This document shows positions 56,393-64,000 of a stretch of DNA of 64,000 nt, piece by piece (within the stretch, counting starts at the first letter, position 1; each line of letters opens with the position of its first letter). Source of the stretch: Rhinopomastus cyanomelas (Eukaryota > Chordata > Aves > Bucerotiformes > Rhinopomastidae); the NCBI GenBank assembly GCA_013400115.1, contig VXBP01003389.1, positions 475,255 to 539,254 on the forward strand, in the 5' to 3' direction. Position numbers and translations under genes: made by a program. A model generated the notes under the pieces. It did no database searches. It was given only the letters and a program-made list of their open reading frames with translations, and was not told where the DNA came from.

Positions 56393-56862
56393 TCACAGAA
56401 TCACAGAAAATTAGGGATTGGAAGGGACCTCAAAAGATCATCCAGTGCAATCCTCCTACCACAGCAGGATCACCTAGACCAAGTTGCACAGGAACACATC
56501 CAGGCAGGTCTTAAACATCTCCACAACCCAGTGGGCAGCCCATTCCAGCCCCTCACTGGAAAGGAGTTCCTTCTCAGATTGATGTGGAACTTCCCGTGTT
56601 CCAGCTCACATCCACTGTCCCTTGATCTTTTAAAAAAAAGTGGCATCTTTTTTCATTAGATGCCACTGAGCAGAGCCTGGCTCCATCCTCCTGACACCCA
56701 CCCTTCACGTGTTTATAGACATTAATGAGGTCACCCCTCAGTCTCCTTTTTTCCAAGCTCAAGAGACCCAGCTCCCTCAGCCTTTCCTCATAAGGGAGAT
56801 GTTCTGCTCCCTTCATCATCTTTGGCTCTGTGCTGGATTATCTCCAGCAGCTCTGTGTCCTC
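56393..56862 (-). mobile_element. CR1 type B with a small templated insertion
   Basis: Antisense copy from TCACAGAATCACAGAAAATT to AGCAGCTCTGTGTCCT. An insertion (56625-56657) within the copy carries GTGGCATCT, the reverse complement of AGATGCCAC immediately downstream. Minus-strand translation of the 5' half is clean (EERLRELGLLSLEKRRLRGD). Confidence 0.95.
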
Positions 56863-57851
56863 AAGCGCTGCACATTCTGGAAAGACTGGGACATCATCAA
56901 TAATGGGCAAAGTTGTGCTAAAATCTGCAGTGCCCCATCAGTCTTGGGAACAGCTTTGGATCATAAAACCAAGCCCTAAGTTGTCTGTTCAGCCACCTTG
57001 TGTTGGATTCAACGCAGTTAAGGATTCAGACCTTCCAGAGTGACTTTTTTGTTGCAGAGAAGTAAACCAGACCTCAGTTATCTGCGGCTGAGACCGCACG
57101 AATCTCTCTTGCTTTTTAATCATGTGCACACTTCGTTGTAATTAATCATCACAGCATCAGAAACGGAGAGAAATGACACAAGTGGTGAAAATCACATTCA
57201 GCTCTCATTTTTTTCCCTTTCCCTAAACCAGCCAAAATCAGCCAACATTTTAGGAGCACGGAATTGAATTAGAAGTATAGATTGATCACAAGTCCTCCTG
57301 GCTATAAGCCAAGAGTAGAGCTATTAATTTGGCGCAAATTAATCTATGCAAATTTGCACACTGATTTAATGAAGAGACAGACACGCAATCATTTCATTAC
57401 TTCTCAGGTTTTCAATTAGACTGAATTCAGTAGCCGGCCACCATCATACTCCCTGAGTTTTGCTAAAAGGTTATTTGATGAATATTTATGAATTTGGGAC
57501 TCGGTGTAATAGCAAGTGTGATACTTCTGTCTGAGTACACGTAAATGATTCTTCAAATATCCTAATGCTGTGATTGATTTACCTTTTTTTTTGGTCTCGA
57601 CTGCTCTATCTTTAATCCCAGTTATTACTTTGGTGTTCTGGTCTGAGATGAATGGCTCGCTCAGGGGTAAGTGACTTTTATATTATTACAAACACTGTCT
57701 TGTTCCGCGGCCGTTCCAGCGTGAGATGTGATGTTCTAAACAGCTGCTAATGTGACAAACCTCACTCAGTGCAAGTGGAGAAAAAACAACCCATAATACT
57801 GCCCTGGGAGAAAAAGGTGTCACTTCTACAGATGGGTTACAGCAATGGTGG
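56863..57851. other. Unique AT-rich block, candidate conserved enhancer
   Basis: About 1 kb between CR1s, AT-rich but not low-complexity. It carries many TAAT cores, two palindromes (57323-57343 and 57347-57358), an octamer ATGCAAAT and runs such as GAATATTTATGAATTTG. The composition is typical of conserved non-coding elements near developmental genes. Conservation itself cannot be seen from one sequence. Confidence 0.4.
57323..57358. promoter_or_regulatory. Paired palindromes with homeodomain and POU-like sites
   Basis: ATTAATTTG-GCG-CAAATTAAT is a perfect inverted repeat with 9-bp arms and a 3-bp centre (57323-57343). It contains ATTAAT/TAATT homeodomain-type cores on both arms. Three bases on is TGCAAATTTGCA (57347-57358), a perfect 12-bp palindrome overlapping a consensus octamer ATGCAAAT (57346-57353), the POU-factor site. 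Adjacent dyads suggest dimeric homeodomain/POU binding. Confidence 0.4.
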
Positions 57852-58139
57852 ATCACAAACATTAGGGATTGGAAGGGACCTTGAAAGATCATCCAGTCCA
57901 ATCCCTCTACCACAGCAGGACCACCTAGATCAGGTTGCACAGGAGTCCAGGTGGGTTTTAAACATCTCCAGAGGAGGAGCCTCCACAACCCCTTCCAGTG
58001 CTCTGTCACCCTCACTGTGATGAAGTTTTTTCTCATATTGGTGTGGAAAGTCCTCTGTTCCAGCTGACACCTGCTGCCCCTTCTCCTATCACTAGATGAC
58101 ATTAAGAGCCTGGCTCCATCTGCCTGACACCCACCCTTT
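57852..58139 (-). mobile_element. CR1 type B, about 0.29 kb
   Basis: Antisense copy from ATCACAAACATTAGGGATTG to CCTGACACCCACCCTTTC, with small deletions (for example ACAGGAGTCCAGG). Confidence 0.94.
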
Positions 58140-59177
58140 CTGATTGAGCTCTCTAATGGCATCCCCCCTGCAATGGCACTTTGGGATGTGTTCAGCAGGA
58201 AGGCTGATGCTTCTGCTGTGTCAGCTCCAGCAAAGCTAGTGCATGCTTAAGCACTGTCCCAGCTTGGACTGATGCCTCTGAACCTTACCCAGCTCTTGCT
58301 GAAATGAATGGACTTAGACCAGATTGCTATAAATAGAAGTAGGAGCGAGTCCAACACATTCCGTTCCTGCTTTTCATTGTTTCAGGTTCTCATTTGTTCT
58401 AAGGATCCAGAGTAATGACTGAACCCCTGAGAGCAAGTACACTTGGGTACTGCAGGGCTGTTCAGATCAGTGAATCTTTGAGGAGCAAAGGAGAACACAG
58501 GTAACTAAAGCTTTAATGAGCACACATGCATATTCCTCTTTCAAGAGCTGGTTAGATGTTCTCCTGTGGACTCCTTTAGGGCCATAGAAGCATCAAACCT
58601 GAAGTTGCACCCACTTTATTCACCAGAAACCTACTTTTATTATTTAATAATAGTAATTTGAGTTTTGTTCTTTTCTTTCCATGGTTCAGTGTGCCCGTTT
58701 GCAAAGCACTGGCACAGAGTTGGACCAGATCTCTACTGGAGACAGCCAAAGCCCTGAAAAACTCTGGCTGCCCTCAGGTGACTCTTACACCTCAAACTAC
58801 ACACAGAAACTTATGACAGAAGACAATCTCTTTGGTGTTAAATTGAATAGGGTCATCAGCTCCTCAAAAAGTGATCACATTGTTTGAGTACTCTGAATCT
58901 CCCCTTTTCTCTGTTTGTCTGTGTGGGCTTTTCCCGTGACCATCAGTGAATTGTCCAGCATCTGGCAGGAGAAATTCATTGTGTTTCTGCATCTTGTCTG
59001 TGCTACTCTAGGGGTTTGCTTTAGATGCTCCCAAAGTTAGCCCGAGGAAGCACACAGCTGGTACTTTTGCTTAGGAGCTAGGGAGCCTTGTGATGTTCTT
59101 CAGCTTCTGGACAAAACATTTCTGCTTTCTGAGGTCAGCACCTCACCGTTTGTCACGAGCTTCATCCCTTACCTCAA
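58140..59177. other. Unique sequence
   Basis: No gene or repeat recognised. A TATAAATA word at 58328-58335 has no supporting exon structure. Confidence 0.35.
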
Positions 59178-59420
59178 ACCAAGTGTAAGGTCCTGCATCT
59201 GGGTCGAGTTAACACTAAGCACAAATAGAGGCTGGCCAGTGACTGCCTGGAGAGTAGCCCTGAGGAGAGTGACTTGGGGGTGCTTGCGGACAAAAAGCTC
59301 AACATGAGCCAGCAGTGTGCACTCTGTCCAGCCTGGTCTAGTGTGGGGTGTCCCTGCCCGTGGCAGGGGAGTTGGAACTGAATGATCCTCTGGTCCCTTC
59401 TAACCCTGACTGACTCTATG
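59178..59420 (+). mobile_element. CR1 type A with a large internal deletion
   Basis: Sense copy. The first part (AAGTGTAAGGTCCTGCATC to CAGCAGTGTGCACTC) is mid-ORF2. At about 59324 it jumps to the 3' region (CAGCCTGGTCTAGTGTGGGG), skipping several hundred bases of the element. The tail is CTTCTAACCCTGACTGACTCTATG. Confidence 0.88.
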
Positions 59421-59504
59421 ACTTGGTCTAGGTGATCCTGTTGTGTCAGGACTAGATGATCTTTCGAGGTCCCTTCCAATCCCCAATGATTCTATGGTTC
59501 TATG
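59421..59504 (+). mobile_element. CR1 type B 3' module fused to the type A tail
   Basis: ACTTGGTCTAGGTGATCC through AGGACTAGATGATCTTTC to CCAATGATTCTATGG and TTCTATG, starting exactly after the type A CTATG. Confidence 0.93.
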
Positions 59505-62500
59505 ACTTCAACCTTTTACCAGTGCAGTGCACGTGAAAGCCCAGGGAAGTGTGAAAGGAAAACGGCTGCAATTTGTGAGCTTTGCTAAACGAGACCTTGA
59601 ACAGCACAAGGCAATGTGGAAATAAGCCCTCTGTTCTATCCACTCAGAATGGGGAAGAGCTGGCTGGGCAGAGTGAAACCACCACACGCCTCCCAGTAAG
59701 CTGTGATGGAGACAACAATTGTAACCCCAGAGTGGAGCCAAAGCTGGTGTCACTCGCACTCTGTGCCAGACTCCTGGCTATGCTGGTTGGACCAGTTTTG
59801 CTGCCCTTTGGGTGACACCCACATGATCACTGTTACTCACCCACAACCACACAAGTGGCTCAGTCTTCCTGAGCAGGAGTATTTTCTGGGTGAGGAGCCA
59901 GCAGAGCAGGATATATCTAGAAAGACAAGAAGCAGTGATAAGGAAGTGTTGACTGAAGCAGGCTGCGCCTCCGCTTGTTTCACTCTCCACTGGAACAGAG
60001 GAGGTGCTAGCTAGTTCCTCCTGTAGCATATTCTTCCCAGTGACCTCTGCCTGCTATCCAGGCTAGTAATTAAATCTTGTTTGTGATGGAAGGATTTCCC
60101 TGGGAAAATGGGAAAGCAGCAAGCTCCAGAAGGCTAATGGAAGAAGGAAAACACATTCCTGTCTGCTGAGAGAAAGAGTCTTACTCTTTTTAACTGGGAA
60201 GGAAACTGGTGATCATTCAATTAATGGCTCCTGATATAAAGAGTATAAAGTCTTTGCAATGCCTTTACTCAACAAGGTTAAAAGGGAGCTGTTTCCATCA
60301 CAGCCAGCTTCTTGCACTACACAAACACCTGCGGGTGATGTCGGGCAGGGCTCAGCTGCTCTGCGAGGAAATGCTGCGGGATTTCAACACAGGGGCCCGG
60401 ATCGCCTGAGGAGAAAAGCTAATTCAATAGAGGCTTTGGGAAATTTAGTGGCCAGTGTCACTGGCAGGGTTTGTCTATACTCTCATGTGAATCAGGGTAC
60501 GTGTGGAGGAAGGTTATCAGCCTGGCAAAGCAATGATGTTACCAGCAAGTGACCTAGGGCTGAACCAGTGCAGGGAGGCTGGGCTGAGAGAGGGCTGCAA
60601 AATCTGAGCTGCTCTATTAAGGGGTTTTTGATTTCCACACCAATTATTTGTGTGATGTCTGTACAACTGAGTGCCTGATTTCCCCCTTGTGAATGTTTTT
60701 CTCCGCTCTGGAGCACGTCCTCCTTGAGCTGCTGCTTCAGCCTAACCAAAGGAGCCTCCATCACTACCTAGAGACATAACCACACAACCTGTGGGAGCGG
60801 CGTTGCTGCTCGCAGCGCCGTTACGTGACAGTGTGTGATGCTTCCACACTTAACGGGAAAGCTTGTCGAACGCCTCATTGCCTCCCTGAGAATTGCCTTT
60901 CTTGTGAGCAGTGGTGACAAATGACCATCACAGGGCCCAGGGAGCAGGAGGGCAAACTGCAGGACTCAGTGGAAATTAATTTCCTGAAGTAACAGAGTAA
61001 AACCCGCACTCGCGTGGCCTGATACGTTTCAGCCGCTGGCAGCAGTTCTGCCTCCCTTATGGGCTCAGGCAGCTGAGGTGATTCCTCTGTGCTGATTCTG
61101 GAGCTGCTGCACTTTGCTTTCCTGCCTCTCTGAAGGGGGGAATGTGTGGCACATCCACTGCAGCACAGGGGCAGATGCTCTTGCAGGGCTGTGTAAGGAA
61201 CAGGACTGTCCTAAGGGAGTAGGAGATGGCTTTTCCTCCAGTCCTGCTACAGACCCATGCTGGGCTTTCTGGCATGTCTTGGTCCTGCTGGCTGCTGGCC
61301 TTGAAAAGGGGCTCTGAACTGGTAGGAGACATCCTCAAAGAGACTGATGTGGGAAAACCTGTGAGGGAAGAACAGCCCTTGGGGAGGAAGAAGGTCTGTG
61401 TCCTCATGGCTAAGGCACTGCTGGTTTCACCTGAGGTAACTGTCCTGCTGCCACTTCTGCCACTCTCTTAGTCTCCTGCCAGAGCTGCTCCTGAGAGAAG
61501 GAAAAAGGGCTTAAGAAACAGGAAAAAGGTGTTTCTCCTGCACAGGGAGGGCCTTTTATCCCCAGACACAGGCTGGCTCTGGGGGACTCATGGCTGTCCT
61601 CACCTGCCCCAGTGGCCTTGCCTCTGCCTGGGGGCTGGGAGGAGATTGTGTGCTTCATCAGGACAAGACCACTTGGGCAGGGCTGGGAGTTGTGTCCTGC
61701 TCTCACTCCTAATTTCCAGAAACTTCTAGCTGTCAGGCTCTGAATGCTGGGCAGGTGTTGCTGGGTCTTGCCCATCTCCTTTGCTGCTCCCTGTGTGGGC
61801 ATCTCCCATGGGTCTGACACTGGGGGCCATGGGCAGGGAAGCAGTGGCTGGAATGGTTGTGGAGAAGCTCTTCCCATAGTCCAAATGTAACAAGGAAAAA
61901 TGTCTATTTTTAAGTAAATAATTCTAAATGGCCTTTTCTCCTCAAGGTGTTTAGTCCATCATGTAGTCCTGTGCCCAGACCCCTCAGCAGGCATGAGGGG
62001 AGCAAGACCAGCTCCCCACAGCAGGTCCTTGCAGAGTGCCAGGAGTAGAGGCTGTTGAAGGGCTCCTGGAGCTCAGAGTGCTAGGAAATTACCCAAAATA
62101 GCTGGGACGTTGCCCACAGCCACTCTTTGTATGAGAAGAGGATCAGACCTGGCAGGTAGGCTCTGTGGTGCTGCGTGGAGGTGTTCCTGCTGCAGGGTCT
62201 GACCCTGTGCTTCTCCTGGGACTAGCTGTTTTGGGGGTGTTCCTCATTCCCTGGCTGCAGGGTAACTGCCTGGTTTGTTCCTCTTCTTCTGCACCCATGT
62301 AACCCTCTCCAGGTTGCCCCTGAGCACCGAGGTGGCTCGATTTGTTGTCTCTTCATATTAGATCTTTCAGCCATACTGCAAATAAACCTCGGAGAGAAAT
62401 CAATACTTCCTACCTTTAGCACATTGATTTTTACCACCTTTGTGGTGATGGCTCCTGTAACAAATGCAAAAAGGCTTTTAAAGCCTTGTCTGGATGCAAG

Positions 62501-64000
62501 TGTTTGCCATGTGCAAAATGGAGCTGTGTGAGGGGAGTCTCTGGTCCTGAACCAGCTTGCAAGGGGCAGCTTGGACTGGTGCAGGGCCGGCTGTTGTGCT
62601 GCTGCACACATGGACATGTTTTAGAGATGCAGACCATAGTGTGGGAACAAGCAGGAGAACAGTGGGATGCTGCCTCAGCATGAGAAATAAAAGTGGGATG
62701 GTGACAAGGTGACAATACAGGATGACAATAAGAAAAACCACATGAAGCTAGCTACAAGGTTCCAACCTTGAAGAATTTCACTTCAAGAGAAGAGCGGAGC
62801 TGAACACGCAGTGGTTGGATGTACCATGCCGTGCTTTTGGTTGCTGCTGTATTGGTGACAGACAGCTGGAATCTGTGTGTGTGAGAGCCTCAGCCAGCTG
62901 GTCACAATGCCAAAATACTGGGGGGTTTTAGCTAAAAGGGTTGTAACAAAACTCCTTTCTTCAGCAAAGAAGCTGCAGAAGTATCTGGGATCAGATCTGG
63001 TGCTGCAGAGGCCAGCATTGCCTTAGTGTTTGAGCAACACACTTGATGCTTGCTGACGCCTCAAAGCTCTTCAGTGACCTGAGAGCCACCCAGGACTGTG
63101 AAGCTGCCTGTTCTTTGGTTATATGGAGGTATAATTTGTATTCTCTTATGCTGCTTGAGCTCTAATAACTGCTTAGTCACAGCAAATCTTTGTTAATGGC
63201 TGCCTCTTCACTTTGGAAAAATACAGCAGTGCAGCTTGTCAATCTCTCCCTTCCTATGTCAAAGCACCCACCAAAACCACAGGCTGAAGTCACCAGGTAG
63301 AGAAGCTGTAGGTGCTTCTCAAGATGCAGTCCTGTGGCCCTGGCAGGGTGTCATCAGCATCAGCAGCCACAGAGAAGCACTGGCAGCACAGGCTTGAGAA
63401 AATGCTGAAAGCAGCTCTTTGCTGGCTAAAAAAAAGGGATGTGGAGCTCTCTCCTGCTGCTTCATTCCTGGTGTGCAAAGGGAAACAAGGCTTTGTACAT
63501 AATTTCAGAGCAAACAGGATTGTGTCAAAGACAGCAGACTCCACCACTAATTATTTCTCCAGACTGGAATGACCCATGGGAGTCAGATTTTGTAGCCAGC
63601 TTCTCCAGGCAGGCAGATAATATCATGAAATGTTCTTATCTGATGGAAGTGGGTATCGCTCCCTGGACGTTGCGTTGCCGCACACCAGCGAAGAAGCTGA
63701 CAGAAATAAAACCCCAAACACCTTCTGGTGAAGCTGAGCAGTAGATGAATTTAAATAGCTGCTTTAATTCAGCTGCTTAATATCCTAAAGTACATAGTTT
63801 TCCTGCTCCATTACTTCCACTGTAAAACAATCACTAACGAAGACTATTAATTAGTTTGGAAAAACATGCTTTTGAGTCTCAGGCAGCTTGACTCAAAGAG
63901 TTTCCTTGCCTAAAAGGGTAGATCTGATAGTTCTTAGATCTGCAGGGATTGCTGACACACAGCACTGAGCTGCTTTAAAGGTGTCAGCGTTTCAGAGCGG
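59505..64000. other. 4.5-kb stretch without recognisable repeats
   Basis: This is the longest CR1-free interval in the window. Open frames of up to 155 codons overlap on both strands without known domains, and I found no exon with strong splice sites. 62330-62490 and 63730-63870 (TTTAATTCAGCTGCTTAAT, ACTATTAATTAG) are AT-rich and ordered, and might be conserved. The lack of insertions could reflect constraint or chance. Confidence 0.4.

Noticed and set aside
58328..58335. TATAAATA as a promoter
   Set aside because: No CCAAT, start codon context or donor around it. TATA words are frequent by chance.
1..64000. tRNA, rRNA, CRISPR arrays, LTR retroviruses, bacterial-type operons
   Set aside because: None recognised by eye on either strand. 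The repeat content is avian CR1.

Overview
This is vertebrate nuclear DNA, almost certainly from a bird. The evidence is the dominant repeat: about 50 copies or fragments of CR1, the avian non-LTR retrotransposon (LINE). Most are 5'-truncated, many end in a short ATTCTATG-type tail, and by hand tally they fill roughly a quarter of the window. Most belong to one young-looking, highly similar group. Such an expansion is known from woodpecker- and hornbill-like birds (Piciformes, Bucerotiformes), so that placement is an inference and not a proof. There is no bacterial-style gene organisation, and I saw no tRNA, rRNA, CRISPR array or LTR retrovirus. The open frames longer than about 100 codons are either decayed CR1 ORF2 or have no recognisable content.

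Conventions: 'sense' means the CR1 tail (ATTCTATG) reads 5'->3' on the + strand. My own labels for CR1 types, by 3' end, are: B (young, abundant; ends GTCCCTTCCAATCCCTAATG...), A (ends CTTCTAACCCTGACTGACTCTATG), C (ends with CCCAGGGGTCTTTTCCAACC), D (ends with GACCTTTGGAGG...CCAACCCT) and Y (antisense form begins TCATCAAGGTTGGAAAAGACC). These are not database names.

Layout. 1-7 kb: a nested CR1 pair, a candidate TATA promoter with first exon near 2.3-2.5 kb, and the longest CR1 (about 1.07 kb, with reverse-transcriptase remains) at 5.5-6.55 kb. 7-17 kb: mixed old and young CR1s, including two nested pairs. 17-20 kb: mostly unique, with one good candidate internal exon at 18164-18251. 20-25.3 kb: an N-flanked short duplication, a CR1 with a 10-bp target-site duplication, and a CR1 with a 5' inversion. 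25.3-34 kb: relatively repeat-poor unique DNA with blocks that look like conserved non-coding sequence. 34-53 kb: dense CR1, several copies with tandem or chimeric 3' ends, plus a 0.69-kb direct duplication around a single N that looks like an assembly artefact. 53-59.5 kb: more CR1, a 21-N gap, and an AT-rich block with two adjacent palindromic homeodomain/POU-like sites at 57.3 kb. 59.5-64 kb: a 4.5-kb stretch free of recognisable repeats.

The window is therefore intergenic or intronic avian DNA. At most it holds pieces of one or two unrecognised genes. The candidate first exon (ending in phase 2) and the candidate internal exon (starting in phase 2) are on the same strand and phase-compatible, but nothing else ties them together. 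The most interesting content is how the CR1 copies were made (twin-priming inversion, nested insertions with clear target-site duplications, recurrent joining of the same 3' module), and the two places where the assembly itself looks wrong.
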